Notes: generated by a model not told the origin, from the letters alone. DNA of 64,000 nucleotides from 66-474 sp044464225 (GCA_044464225.1 JBIQLN010000014.1:1-64000); one strand, 5' to 3'; shown: positions 53,106-62,719, counted from the first letter of the stretch. Translations and numbers: made by a program.

Positions 53106-54662
53106 TCAGGGATTGTCACAGGCGTGCTCCCGTGCAAACGCGAGGTCCTCGTAGTCGTAGCTGAAATCCGCATCCGGGTCGACCTTGGCCATGTGCAGCG
53201 TTCCGCCTGCCTGCGCGGGAAAGCGCAGCCAAGCCTCGGCATCGCCATGGAACCAGTGCACGAGGTACTTGCCGCCGACGCGCATCACTTCGCCGGTGAG
53301 CTCCGGGGATTTTTGCGATGCGAACTGCACCTTGTCGCCGCGCGCGCAGATGTGCACTTCGCCGAACCATGGATCGCGCCAGACGCCGAGTTGGTTTTTC
53401 AGGTCGGCCGGCGTCGCCGGTTTACGCGCGGACGTGTCGGGCACGCGCGAAATGCGTCGCTGCTCGTCGGCGCGCTTCAATTCGTCGGCGTAGCTCTGGA
53501 CGCTGCGCGCCTTGTCGGGTGCGGTGAAGTGCTTGGTCAGCACTTCGGCGAGCACGCTGCGCGCGTTGTCGGCTTCGGCGTTGATCATGAACACGTAGCC
53601 GCTCTGCCGGAACGGCAGCAGCGTGACCGCCGAATACATGCCCGACAGCGTGCCGGTGTGCGACACGGTCATCTCGCCGTCGACGTCGCCGATCCGCCAG
53701 CCATAGCCGTAGCCCCAGAATCGCGTGCCATCCCATTCGCGCCGGAGTTTCGAAATCGGCATCGGCGTGTACGGCGTCCACTCCGCGTGGCGTTGCTTCG
53801 GCGTCAGCCATTGCAACTGCTGCGACGTCGGCGCCAGCCAGTTCATGGCCCAGGTCAGCATGTCGTGCAGGCTGCAACGCACGCCCCCGGCCGAATCCAT
53901 CGTGGTTTCGTGCACGATCGCGCCGTGATGGTGGATCGCAACGAAGCGGCCGTTTTCGATGATGTGCGGATCGGCCACGTTGCCGACCTCATCGCGATTC
54001 CAGGTGCCGATCTGGCAACGCGTCATGCCGAGCGGCTGGAAGATCTCGCGGCGCATCAGCGTCGGGTAGGGTGCACCGCCGGCCGCGGCCGCGACCTGGC
54101 CGGCCACGATGTAGAGCGTGTTGTCGTAGGCGTAGCCCGCGCGGAAACTGTAAGCCGGCTTCAGGTATTGCAGCCCCGCGATCACGTCGGCGGGCGTGAA
54201 ATGGTTGGGTGTCGGCCACAGCATCAGGTCGCCCGCGCCTTCGGGCAGGCCGCTGTGGTGCACCAGCAGGTCGCCGACCTGCATGTTCTTCGTCACCCAT
54301 GGGTCGTACATCCGGAATGACGGGATGTATTTCGTGACCGGATCGTCCCAGCGCAATTTGCCCTGCTGCACCAGCCGCGCCAGCAGCGTGGATGTCATGG
54401 CCTTGCTGTTGGATGCAATCTGGAACAGCGTGTCGTTGTCGATCGGTTTGCCCGATGCGAGCTTTCCCACTTCGCGCGTGTAGACCACCTTGCCGTGATC
54501 GATCACGCCGACCGCGAGGCCGGGCAGGTGGTAGTACGCGACCACCGCATCGACCAGACGGTCGAGATCGGCGTCTTGCGTCGACGATGGCGTGGCCGCT
54601 TGCGCCACGGCCGCGAACAGCCCCACCAGGACAAGCGGGAACACGTGCTTCAAGCCTTTCAT
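53106..54662 (-). CDS. Exported serine hydrolase, beta-lactamase family with C-terminal DUF3471
   Basis: Protein of 518 residues with a signal peptide (ending AQA-A at about 22). The S12 catalytic domain has Ser84-Asn-Ser-Lys87, YxN in AYDNTLYIVAG, and HTGTLSG in place of KTG. A DUF3471 beta-domain covers about 410-515. This layout is shared with D-aminopeptidase- and esterase-like enzymes. Its ATG overlaps the lysA stop by 4 bp, so the two are translationally coupled, which ties it to diaminopimelate metabolism or to processing of DAP-containing peptides. Confidence 0.87.
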   Translation of the reverse strand: MKGLKHVFPLVLVGLFAAVAQAATPSSTQDADLDRLVDAVVAYYHLPGLAVGVIDHGKVVYTREVGKLASGKPIDNDTLFQIASNSKAMTSTLLARLVQQGKLRWDDPVTKYIPSFRMYDPWVTKNMQVGDLLVHHSGLPEGAGDLMLWPTPNHFTPADVIAGLQYLKPAYSFRAGYAYDNTLYIVAGQVAAAAGGAPYPTLMRREIFQPLGMTRCQIGTWNRDEVGNVADPHIIENGRFVAIHHHGAIVHETTMDSAGGVRCSLHDMLTWAMNWLAPTSQQLQWLTPKQRHAEWTPYTPMPISKLRREWDGTRFWGYGYGWRIGDVDGEMTVSHTGTLSGMYSAVTLLPFRQSGYVFMINAEADNARSVLAEVLTKHFTAPDKARSVQSYADELKRADEQRRISRVPDTSARKPATPADLKNQLGVWRDPWFGEVHICARGDKVQFASQKSPELTGEVMRVGGKYLVHWFHGDAEAWLRFPAQAGGTLHMAKVDPDADFSYDYEDLAFAREHACDNP

Positions 54663-55942
54663 GTCGTCTCCCAGTCGTGCGCTGCCTGCTCGCCGGCGAT
54701 CATGTCTTCGAAGGCCTGGCGCCGCCGCACCACGGCGTAACGGCCCTGGTCGAGCAACACCTCCGCGGCCAGCGGGCGCGAGTTGTAGGTCGATGCCATC
54801 GATGCGCCGTAGGCACCGGTGGCCTTGATCATCACCAGGTCGCCCGCCTTGCATTCGGGCATCGTGCGGTCACGCGCGAAGGTGTCGCCGGTTTCGCAGA
54901 CCGGTCCCACGACGTCGTAGGTCTGCATCGTGCGCGCATCGTCCACCAGCGGCACGATGTCGTGCCACGCGTCGTACAGGGAGGGCCGGATCAGCTCGGT
55001 CATCGCGGCATCGAGGATCAGGAACTTGCGTTGCTGTCCCTCCTTGATGCGGATCACGCGCGACAGCAGCGCACCGGCTTCGGCGACCAGCCAGCGGCCT
55101 GGCTCCAGCAGGATGCGGCCCTCGTAATCTGGCAGGGCTTCGCGGATCGCACCGGCGTACGCGTCGATTGAAACGGGATGATCGTGGCCGGCGCGATAGC
55201 ACACGCCGAGGCCGCCGCCGACGTCGATGCTGCGGATCGTGTGTCCCGCGGCCACCAATTCGCGCCAGAATTCCGCCACGCGCTGCAGGGCCGCGCGGAT
55301 CGGGTCGAGGCTCAGCATCTGCGAGCCGATGTGGACGTGCAGGCCGTCCAGTCGGACGTGTGTCAGCGATCCGGCGTTCGCGAACCAGCCGCGCGCGTCG
55401 TCGATGGCGACGCCGAACTTGTTCTCCGATTTGCCCGTGGAAATCTTGGCGTGGGTGAGGGCATCGACATCGGGATTGATGCGCGCGGATGCGTTTGCGA
55501 TGACGTTGCGTTCGGCGGCGATGCGCTGCAGCAGTTGCAGCTCGTCCGCCGATTCGACGTTGAAGCGTGCGACGCCCGCGTCGAGCGCATCCCCGATTTC
55601 CTCCGCGGTCTTGCCGACACCGGAAAACACGATCCGGTCGGCGGGTATGCCGGCGTGCAGGCAGCACCATAGTTCGCCGCCCGACACGATATCGGCACCC
55701 AATCCCGCATCAGCCACCAGCTGCAGGATCGCGATGTTCGTATTGGCCTTGGCCGCGTAGCAGATTCGCGCATCCTGCCCGTGCAAGGCCCTTTGCAGCG
55801 CTTCGATGCGCTGCCGGATCGCGTTTGCGGAATAAACGTGGCACGGCGTGCCCACGCGCCGTGCCAAAGCAGCGAGATCGACGCCGTCCAGGCATGCGAT
55901 GTCGGCACATGCGGGGTTGGCGTGGGCAGTCGGGGCGGTCAT
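54659..55942 (-). CDS. lysA: Diaminopimelate decarboxylase
   Basis: PLP enzyme of 427 residues making L-lysine from meso-diaminopimelate. The PLP lysine is Lys65 (ICYAAKANTN); other blocks are DIVSGGELWCCLHAGIPADR, VHIGSQMLSLDP, DVGGGLGVCYR and the substrate-binding GPVCETGDTFA. It could serve lysine biosynthesis, or the use of DAP from peptidoglycan. Stand-alone and of normal length, with no dapF beside it. It is coupled to the DUF3471 hydrolase. Confidence 0.93.
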   Translation of the reverse strand: MTAPTAHANPACADIACLDGVDLAALARRVGTPCHVYSANAIRQRIEALQRALHGQDARICYAAKANTNIAILQLVADAGLGADIVSGGELWCCLHAGIPADRIVFSGVGKTAEEIGDALDAGVARFNVESADELQLLQRIAAERNVIANASARINPDVDALTHAKISTGKSENKFGVAIDDARGWFANAGSLTHVRLDGLHVHIGSQMLSLDPIRAALQRVAEFWRELVAAGHTIRSIDVGGGLGVCYRAGHDHPVSIDAYAGAIREALPDYEGRILLEPGRWLVAEAGALLSRVIRIKEGQQRKFLILDAAMTELIRPSLYDAWHDIVPLVDDARTMQTYDVVGPVCETGDTFARDRTMPECKAGDLVMIKATGAYGASMASTYNSRPLAAEVLLDQGRYAVVRRRQAFEDMIAGEQAAHDWETT

Positions 55943-56344
55943 CTGATGTCGATGTGTGGATAGGAAAAACCCGATGGTGGAAAGGTGCCGATTTTTTTCC
56001 AGGCCATATGCAAACCGATTCCGGATCGCGCTGCGCGGGTCCGGAACGACAGTCAAGTCCAGACCAATCTGCTTTGTTATCCCGAGATGCTCATGCACGG
56101 CGACAGCGGAGGTGCCCACGCAAATTTGTCATTCCGGGGCCGCTCGCGCGCAGCGGGAGCGGAACCCGGAACCGGTTTGAAACCGGTACAGACCAAGTGA
56201 CCCGCCTTCCATGGCGCTCGCGCTGCACGCCGCCTGCGGCGTTCGCGTCCGCAATCCTGCAACGTGTCGGGTTCTGCGCAAAGAGCGCGCGCAGTCCCGG
56301 GACGGCAACGTGGAGGTGGGTATCAAGTCTGATCCCCGGAACGA
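55943..56344. repeat. 402-bp gap between ggt and lysA with repeat, long form (copy H)
   Basis: No gene is visible. The main content is a diverged long-form copy at 56128-56304: GTCATTCCGGGGCCGC, then GCCTTCCATGGCGCTCGC, GCCGCCTGCGGCGTTCGCGT, GCAATCCTGCAA and CAGTCCCGGGACGG. A shorter related fragment (CGGATCGCGCTGCGCGGGTC) lies near 56023. I looked for a lysine riboswitch before lysA and saw none. Confidence 0.75.
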
Positions 56345-58162
56345 TCAGTAACCCGCCGCCGAACCCGCCGAACGATGCGGATCGGCCGCACCTTCGAGCA
56401 ACCCCGTCTTCGGATTGACGAGGATGGATTCGAGCACGCCCAGATGCCGTTCCTTCAGCGCGTAGCCCATGCCTTCCAGTTTCTGCTTCGATTCCGGCGT
56501 CAGCAAACCCGGTCCGACGTACACCACATCCGGATACCACTGCATGTGGATGTGCGGTGCGTTGACGGCCTGCTGCATGTTCATGCCGAAGTCCACCACG
56601 TTGATGATGCTCTGCATCGTGGTCGAGATGATGGTGGCGCTGCCTGGGCTGCCGCTCAGCATGAAGGGCTTGCCGTCCTTCAGCACCACGGTCGGCGTCA
56701 TCGAACTCAAGGGGCGCTTGCCGGGCGCGACCGCATCGGCTTCGCCCTGCACGAGTCCTGCACCATTCGACGCACCGGGCTTGGCCGTGAAGTCGTCCAT
56801 TTCGTCGTTGAGGTAGAAGCCGGTGTCACCGGCGATCTGCTTGATGCCGAACAGGAAGTTGATGGTGTAGGTGACGGCCACCGCATTGCCGTGGCTGTCC
56901 ATCACCGAATAGTGCGTGGTGTTGTTGCCCTCGCTCGGGGGCAGGAAGCTCTTGATCTCGGACGAGGGCGTGGCCTTGTCGGGCTTGATGGTCGCGCGCA
57001 GCGATGCCGCGTAGGACGCCGACATCAATTTCTGCATCGGGATCTTCACGAAATCCGGATCGCCGAGATAGGTGTTGCGCGTGGCGAAGGCGCGGCGCTC
57101 GGCTTCGGCGAAGTAGTGCACGAACTTCGTCGACGCGTAGCCCCAGTCGGCGACGGGGTAGGGCTTCAGGATGTTCAGGGCCAGGCACATCGTGGTGCCA
57201 CCGGAACTCGGCGGAGGCGCCGAAAGGATGGTGTAGCCGCGGTACTCGCATTGCAGCGGCTTCTTCCATTCCACGTTGTAGCTGGCGAAATCCTTCATGC
57301 TGAGGATGCCGCCGTGGGCATCGCTGGCTTTCACCACTGCCTGCGCGATGGAGCCCTTGTAGAACGCGTCGGTGCCGCCCTTGGCGATTTTTTCCAGCGT
57401 ATTGGCGAGATCCGTTTGCACAAGGCGGTCACCGGCTTTCCATGGCTTGCCGCCGTTGCCGAACACCGCGGCGGATTCCGGATACTTGTTGAGCGCCTCG
57501 AGCCTGTCGTTGATGATGTCGGCGTCGCCTTGCTTGAGCACGAAACCGTCGCGGGCCAGCTTGATAGCCGGCTGGATGACTTGCGCGACGCCCATCGTGC
57601 CGTACTTCTCCAGCGCGGTGTTCAGGCCCATCACCGTGCCCGGCACGCCGACGCCGAGATACGTGTCGGTGCTGCGTCCTTCGACCACGTTGCCTTGCGC
57701 GTCCAGGAACATGTTCGGCGTCGCTTTCAGCGGCGCCTTCTCGCGGAAGTTCAGGAACAGGTTTTGCCCATTGGCAAGATGGATGGTCATGAACCCGCCA
57801 CCGCCGATGTTGCCGCAGCACGGTTGCGTCACCGCCAGCGCATAACCGACCGCCACTGCCGCGTCGATCGCGTTGCCGCCTTCCTTCAGGATCTGCACGC
57901 CGGCGTCGGTCGCGAGGTGTTGATCCGACACGACCATGGCGTGTTTGGCGGTCACCGGCCTGGCCTTGGCGAGCATCGCCTGGGTGGCGGCCGGCGCGTG
58001 GGAAAGGTCGGGCGCTGCAGGCCGGTTGTCCCTGGCGGCCGCGACCGTGCTGAACGCGGCGATCGCCACCGCCAACGCGGTGTGCTTCCATGCCGCGCGG
58101 CAAAGCGCCTTCGCATGCATGGAATGGCAGGAAGAATGTCGCGCCATGTCAGGCTGGAACAT
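56345..58162 (-). CDS. ggt: Gamma-glutamyltransferase
   Basis: Periplasmic Ntn-hydrolase precursor of 605 residues that cleaves or transfers gamma-glutamyl groups. It self-cleaves before Thr415 in NNTTHYSVMDSHGNAV; the N-terminal motif GGNAIDAAVAVGYALAV and the late GSPGSATIISTTMQ complete the family marks. Its signal segment includes AALAVAIAAF-like residues near 30-44. Substrates may include glutathione or gamma-D-Glu bonds of murein peptides. ATG 58162 has GAGG at a good distance; ATG 58171 and ATG 58147 are alternatives. It lies 80 bp after dgcA on the same strand. Confidence 0.92.
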   Translation of the reverse strand: MFQPDMARHSSCHSMHAKALCRAAWKHTALAVAIAAFSTVAAARDNRPAAPDLSHAPAATQAMLAKARPVTAKHAMVVSDQHLATDAGVQILKEGGNAIDAAVAVGYALAVTQPCCGNIGGGGFMTIHLANGQNLFLNFREKAPLKATPNMFLDAQGNVVEGRSTDTYLGVGVPGTVMGLNTALEKYGTMGVAQVIQPAIKLARDGFVLKQGDADIINDRLEALNKYPESAAVFGNGGKPWKAGDRLVQTDLANTLEKIAKGGTDAFYKGSIAQAVVKASDAHGGILSMKDFASYNVEWKKPLQCEYRGYTILSAPPPSSGGTTMCLALNILKPYPVADWGYASTKFVHYFAEAERRAFATRNTYLGDPDFVKIPMQKLMSASYAASLRATIKPDKATPSSEIKSFLPPSEGNNTTHYSVMDSHGNAVAVTYTINFLFGIKQIAGDTGFYLNDEMDDFTAKPGASNGAGLVQGEADAVAPGKRPLSSMTPTVVLKDGKPFMLSGSPGSATIISTTMQSIINVVDFGMNMQQAVNAPHIHMQWYPDVVYVGPGLLTPESKQKLEGMGYALKERHLGVLESILVNPKTGLLEGAADPHRSAGSAAGY

Positions 58163-58242
58163 CGCTTTCATCCTCGTGTTATCAAATCGAAAATAGTCGC
58201 GGGCCGTGAACGGAACCATGGAAGGTGAGGGTCGCGTGACTT

Positions 58243-59262
58243 TCAGATCGTGGGTGCGGTCGCGTCCCCGTTGCAGCCATCGCCCCAGAACCCACGCGCA
58301 GGTGGCGAAAGCAACCCGTCCTCCAGCTTCACGCCGTCGGGGTAGTCGTTCTCCAGCCACAGCGGGCCATCGAGATCGATGAACTCGGCTTCGCGTGCGA
58401 TTTCCAGCGCCGGTGCGATACCGAGCGACGACCCCACCATGCAGCCGACCATGATGCGGAAACCTTGATTGCGTGCGGCACGCAGCAATCGCCAAGCCTC
58501 GGTCAAACCGCCGGTCTTGTCCAGCTTGATGTTGATGGCCTGGTAGCGGTCGAGCAGGCGCGGCAGGTCGGCGCAGGTGTGGCAAGCCTCATCGGCGCAG
58601 ATCGGGATGCGGCTGGAAAACCCCGCAAGGTCGGCGTCGCCGACTGCCGGCAAGGGCTGCTCGATCAGGTCCACGCCGGCGCGCTCGAGTGCGGGCAGGG
58701 TGTCGTGCAGGGTGTCGAGGGTCCAGCTTTCGTTGGGATCGACGATCAACCGCGCCGACGGCGCAGCGCGCCGCACCGCTTCGATGCGCGAAGCGGGATG
58801 GTCGGCATCGACCTTGATCTTGATCAGCCGGGCATCGGCCATCCGCGAGGCGGCCTGTTCCATCGCCTCGGGCGTATCGAGGCTGACGGTGAGGGCAGTG
58901 ACGACCGGTGAGCCAGGCGCACGCGCCAATCGTGCCGAGACGGGCACGCCGGTGAGTTTCGATTCGAGATCCCACAAGGCCGCGTCGACCGCGTTGCGGG
59001 CTGCGCCGGGATGCAAGCGGGCCTGCAACTCGTCGCGGCCCATGCCCGCGCAAAGTTGGGTTCGCAGCGCTTCGGTCGCATCGAGCACCGATGCCACGGA
59101 CTCGCCGTAGCGCGCGTAGGGCACGGATTCGCCGCGCCCGATGCGATCGCCCTGCCGGAGTTCGATTGTCACGACGTCGGCGGCATGCTTGACGCCGCGC
59201 GAAATGCGGAACGGCGAGTGCAGCGGCAAGCTGCGGTGCCGGATGGTCAGTTCGCGCAGCAT
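58243..59262 (-). CDS. dgcA: N-acetyl-D-glutamate racemase / dipeptide epimerase DgcA
   Basis: Enolase-superfamily enzyme of 339 residues, muconate-lactonising subgroup. The catalytic lysines lie in LIKIKVDADHP (KxK) and INIKLDKTGG. Metal ligands are in IVDPNES (Asp), DLIEQPLP (Glu) and CADEACH (Asp). Close relatives epimerise L-Ala-D/L-Glu. In the described Dgc pathway DgcA converts N-acetyl-D-Glu to N-acetyl-L-Glu. The partner dgcN overlaps its start by 16 bp, which favours the Dgc role, though a murein-dipeptide epimerase (YcjG-like) role remains possible. Confidence 0.82.
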   Translation of the reverse strand: MLRELTIRHRSLPLHSPFRISRGVKHAADVVTIELRQGDRIGRGESVPYARYGESVASVLDATEALRTQLCAGMGRDELQARLHPGAARNAVDAALWDLESKLTGVPVSARLARAPGSPVVTALTVSLDTPEAMEQAASRMADARLIKIKVDADHPASRIEAVRRAAPSARLIVDPNESWTLDTLHDTLPALERAGVDLIEQPLPAVGDADLAGFSSRIPICADEACHTCADLPRLLDRYQAINIKLDKTGGLTEAWRLLRAARNQGFRIMVGCMVGSSLGIAPALEIAREAEFIDLDGPLWLENDYPDGVKLEDGLLSPPARGFWGDGCNGDATAPTI

Positions 59263-60290
59263 GCAAGCAGGTTGTCGACGATACCTTCCACGCCCATGGT
59301 GACCGGGTCCTCGCAGGGAAGCTGGAGCCGGCCGCTGATCTCGCGACACATCGTCTGCGCCTGAAGTGCATCGAGGTTGGAAGTGTTGAGCGCAATCCCC
59401 ACCGCCTTCACCGCTGGATTGGTCAGGCGTGCGGCCTGGATGTTCGCGTCGAGGCAACGCTCGAGGTCGGGGATCGGCGAGTCCGGCAACCCGCGCATGT
59501 GCCGGCGGGTCGGTTCGTGGCACAACACCAGTGCGTCGGGCTGCGAGCCGTGCAGCAGCCCCAGCGACACGCCCGCGTAGGACGGGTGGAACAACGAGCC
59601 TTGTCCTTCGATCAGGTCCCAGCCGCCATCCTCGCGTCCGGGTGAAATCCACTCGGCCGCGCCGGAAATGAAATCGGCGATCACCGAGTCGATGGGGATG
59701 CCCCCGCCGGCCACGAAGATGCCGGTTTGGCCGGTGGCGCGAAAGTCGGCGCTCAGACCGCGCTGGCGCATGCTGCGCTCGATCGCGAGGGTCGTGTACA
59801 TCTTGCCGACCGAACAGTCGGTGCCGACGGTCAAGAGCCGGTGGCCCGGGCGTCTGCGGCCGTTGCCGACCGGAATGTTGCGCGTGAATTCGCGCGCGTC
59901 GTACAGCACCCTTCCGTTGCGGCGCGCTGCTGCCACGATGTACGGATTGTCGCGAAGTTTCTGGTGCAGGCCGGCGATCACGTTGAGGCCTGCATTCAGC
60001 GCGTTGACGATATCGGCCACCGTTTCGGACGCCATCACGCCGCCAGCGTTCGCGGTGCCGATCACCATGGTGTCCGCGCCCGCCTCGTGCGCCTGCTCGA
60101 AGCTCATGTCGGGCAGGCCCAGCGTGTACCCGCAGTCGGGATGCCGGTGCTGGCCCACGCACCACTCGGGGCGCCAGAACGCCAGACCCCTCGCCGTTTT
60201 GATGGCGAGATCGTCGGCAGCTTGGCCCAGGTACAAGAGATAAGGCGGACCCCACTGGCCGTCGCCAGCCACTTCGCCATGGTCAGACAT
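59247..60290 (-). CDS. dgcN: D-glutamate N-acetyltransferase DgcN (DUF1611 family)
   Basis: Protein of 347 residues of the DUF1611 family. A Rossmann-like N domain (PYLLYLGQAADDLAIKTARG, GTANAGGVMASETV) is followed by a P-loop domain with TVGTDCSVGKMYTTLAI. DgcN of marine Pseudoalteromonas acetylates D-glutamate; the activity here is inferred from family and pairing with dgcA. GAAGGA precedes ATG 60290. Its promoter region carries the conserved block shared with the TonB receptor gene. Confidence 0.82.
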   Translation of the reverse strand: MSDHGEVAGDGQWGPPYLLYLGQAADDLAIKTARGLAFWRPEWCVGQHRHPDCGYTLGLPDMSFEQAHEAGADTMVIGTANAGGVMASETVADIVNALNAGLNVIAGLHQKLRDNPYIVAAARRNGRVLYDAREFTRNIPVGNGRRRPGHRLLTVGTDCSVGKMYTTLAIERSMRQRGLSADFRATGQTGIFVAGGGIPIDSVIADFISGAAEWISPGREDGGWDLIEGQGSLFHPSYAGVSLGLLHGSQPDALVLCHEPTRRHMRGLPDSPIPDLERCLDANIQAARLTNPAVKAVGIALNTSNLDALQAQTMCREISGRLQLPCEDPVTMGVEGIVDNLLACCAN

Positions 60291-60350
60291 GCAATCCTTC
60301 CTTCGGATGTGCGCCAACAGCATTGCCTGCAGGAGAGTACCCGTGGGCGC

Positions 60351-60400
60351 ACGCCCCCGGCCAATGAAAAGACCGGCACATGGCATAACTGGGAGTTGTG
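60351..60400 (-). promoter_or_regulatory. Conserved regulatory block upstream of dgcN
   Basis: Read toward dgcN it begins CACAAC, then CAGTTATGCCAT, TGCC and TTTTCATTGGC. It matches the block before the TonB receptor at 34 of 42 positions without gaps. TTGGCC at its end may be a -35, about 19 bp before TACTCT. It is probably the site of the neighbouring LysR regulator. Confidence 0.7.
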
Positions 60401-60441
60401 AACGTCCGGGCCGGGGCGGCGCGGCGGGCGGGCGATGCCCC

Positions 60442-61608
60442 TTACTGTTTCCCGACGCCTCGTGATGCGGGATCGGTGACCGGGTAGCCGCGCTGATGCA
60501 TGATCTGCAGCACCTTGTCCACCGGCAAGGCATCGACGCGGTGATGATCGCGGCCCGTCGTCGTCTCGGCGTGGAACAGTGAATTGAGGATCGCTTCCTC
60601 GGTCGCCCCGATCGCGGCCATGAAAAGCGGCGACATGTCGTCGTTGCGGATGACCGCGATGTGCTGCAGGGCATCGCTGGCCTGGTACGCCACGCGCGAA
60701 GCCTTGTCGGTCGAGAATGCGATCACGTAATCGCCGCTGCCGTTCGACTCGATGCCGCCGGTCCTGCCGAGGCCCAGGATGGCCCGTTTCGCGAGCCGCT
60801 CGAGGTTGCGCGAACCGAGCGGCGCATCCGTCGCCACCACGATCATGCAGGATCCGTCGGGTGAGTCGTTCAATTTGTCGCTCAGGTAGTACCTGTGCAG
60901 CAGTTTGCCGATCGGGACGCCATCGACATTCAACACGCCACCGAAGTTCGTCTGTACAAGCACGCCCACGGTATAGCCGCCCAGCGAGGCCGGCAGTTCG
61001 CGGGACGCGGTGCCGATGCCGCCCTTGAAGCCGAAAGCGACCGTGCCGGTGCCTGCACCCACGTCGCCCTGTGCCACCGGGCCGCTCCTGGCCGCATGGA
61101 TCGCGTCGAGCACGTCCCGTTTCGTGACGTGGCGGCCGCGGATGTCGTTCAACCAGCCGTCGTTGGTTTCGCCCACGACCGGATTCACGGAACGCACGTC
61201 GGCATTTTCCGGAAAGGAAAAGGTGTAGTCGATCAACGCATCGGCCGCGGTCGGGACACTGAGCGTATTGGTCAGCACGATCGGCGTCTCGATGTTGCCG
61301 AGCTCGGCGATCTGGGTGGTGCCGGTCAGCTTGCCGAAGCCGTTGCCGACATACACCGCGGCCGGGACCTTGCCCTGGAAGACGTTGCCCGCGTACGGCA
61401 GGACGGCTGTGACGCCCGTGCGCACGTCCTCGCCCTCCACCAGCGTCTTCTGTCCGACCAGCACGCCGGGCACGTCGGTGATCGCGTTCCACTTGCCGGG
61501 TTGCAGCACGCCGATGCGGATCCCGTAGGCACGGATGTTCTCGTGCCCGGCATGGGCGGGCATGCAGGCCAGCAGCAGGATCACGACAGCAAATACACGT
61601 GCGGACAT
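60442..61608 (-). CDS. P1-family aminopeptidase, DmpA type
   Basis: Exported Ntn-hydrolase of 388 residues. L-aminopeptidase/D-amidase DmpA and beta-peptidases belong to this family and cleave peptides with D- or beta-residues. Self-processing should occur between Gly252 and Ser253 in DGSCMIVVATDAPL. GKWNAITDVPGVLVGQKTL and VAAVYVGNGFGKLTGTTQI-like blocks are typical. The signal peptide ends near PAHA-G. ATG 61608 is preferred, with GAAGGG upstream. It is divergent from lysR and followed by dgcN after 151 bp. Confidence 0.88.
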   Translation of the reverse strand: MSARVFAVVILLLACMPAHAGHENIRAYGIRIGVLQPGKWNAITDVPGVLVGQKTLVEGEDVRTGVTAVLPYAGNVFQGKVPAAVYVGNGFGKLTGTTQIAELGNIETPIVLTNTLSVPTAADALIDYTFSFPENADVRSVNPVVGETNDGWLNDIRGRHVTKRDVLDAIHAARSGPVAQGDVGAGTGTVAFGFKGGIGTASRELPASLGGYTVGVLVQTNFGGVLNVDGVPIGKLLHRYYLSDKLNDSPDGSCMIVVATDAPLGSRNLERLAKRAILGLGRTGGIESNGSGDYVIAFSTDKASRVAYQASDALQHIAVIRNDDMSPLFMAAIGATEEAILNSLFHAETTTGRDHHRVDALPVDKVLQIMHQRGYPVTDPASRGVGKQ

Positions 61609-61797
61609 GGGTTGGCCCTTCGGTGGCACGATCGGCGCAAGTGGCGTCCGGGAGTGTACCGCCTCCCATACTTTCGGCCCGGGTGTCCGGGGCGGTTACG
61701 TGCGATGATTCGCGCCGACAGCGTCTGCCCCCGGCGCGGCACCGGCTGACGCGAAAAGAGGACGGGCAATGATCCGTTCGGGAAGGGGTGACCCGAC

Positions 61798-62694
61798 ATG
61801 CGTCTGCGTTACATCGAACTGTTCCATGCGGTGCTTACCACCGGCAGCCTGACCGGCGCGGCCAAGCTGTTGAACATTTCGCAGCCGGCTGCCAGCAAGG
61901 CGCTGCAGCATGCCGAGGACCAGCTCGGTTTCGAGCTTTTCAGCCGGGTGCGCGGACGCCTGCAACCGACGCAGCAGGCGATGCTGCTGCGCGACCGCAT
62001 CGAAAAGATCATCCAGGACGTGCACGACCTGGAGCGGCTCACCACCAACATGAGCCAGCCGGAAAGTACCCCGCTGCGCGTGACGTGCACGCCGACGCTG
62101 GCAATGGGCCTGCTGCCCGAGGCCACCGCGCTGCTGCGCAAGGCATTCCCGCGCACGATCGTGGAACTGTCCACGCAGCACTCGGTGGAAATGTGCCAGT
62201 CGCTGACGCTGCGCGACACCGACATCGGCCTGACCCTGCAGGACATCGGGCACCAGACGTTGCGACAGAAGGCGTTGTGCCGGGGAAGGGTCATGGTCAT
62301 TGCGCCCCCGGGCTGGTGGCCGGAATCGGAGTTGTCGCGGCCGCTGCCGATCAGTGCACTCGCGAACCAGCCGATGATCGGCATCATGGTGCGCGACGCG
62401 CTCGGCAACATGCTGCAAAGCCATCTGGCACAGGTCGAGCCGGCGCCGCAAAAACTGGTATCGGTGCAGACCTACCAGTTGGCGCATTCGCTGGTGGCGA
62501 GGGGCGAGGGCCTGGCCCTGGTCGATCCGTTCACGGCCCGCGCATGCCCGCACGACGTGCAGATGCGGCCGTTGAAACCGCACCTCGACGTGGTGCTGTA
62601 TGCGATGTTCCGCCCCGACAGTCCGTTGAACCCGGTGCAGAAGCGGTTCCTCGACCTGGTACGGCAACTCGCGCAGCGGATGCTCGTGCAATGA
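61798..62694 (+). CDS. LysR-family transcriptional regulator (DgcR-like)
   Basis: Regulator of 298 residues. The winged helix-turn-helix is at residues 1-60 (YIELFHAVLTTGSLTGAAKL, ISQPAASKALQHAEDQLGFE), followed by a periplasmic-binding-like effector domain (about 90-290). It lies between the catabolic genes (minus) and the TonB receptor (plus), both of which carry the same upstream block. DgcR, a LysR protein, activates dgcN-dgcA in Pseudoalteromonas; equivalence here is inferred from context. The effector may be D-Glu or a muropeptide. Confidence 0.88.
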   Translation: MRLRYIELFHAVLTTGSLTGAAKLLNISQPAASKALQHAEDQLGFELFSRVRGRLQPTQQAMLLRDRIEKIIQDVHDLERLTTNMSQPESTPLRVTCTPTLAMGLLPEATALLRKAFPRTIVELSTQHSVEMCQSLTLRDTDIGLTLQDIGHQTLRQKALCRGRVMVIAPPGWWPESELSRPLPISALANQPMIGIMVRDALGNMLQSHLAQVEPAPQKLVSVQTYQLAHSLVARGEGLALVDPFTARACPHDVQMRPLKPHLDVVLYAMFRPDSPLNPVQKRFLDLVRQLAQRMLVQ

Positions 62695-62719
62695 GGCCAC
62701 GCGCTGCGGCGGTCGCCTC

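Noticed and set aside
50944..54662. True beta-lactamases conferring drug resistance
   Set aside because: Both S12 proteins have HSGE or HTGT in place of the KTG triad and, in one case, a DUF3471 domain; they fit peptidase or esterase branches better.
55943..56130. Lysine riboswitch before lysA
   Set aside because: Only a short T-rich patch and repeat-derived hairpins are present; the conserved L-box blocks were not found.
27848..56304. Insertion sequences or MITEs with target-site duplications
   Set aside because: No transposase and no clear direct duplications were seen at the ends; the copies are reported only as a repeat family.
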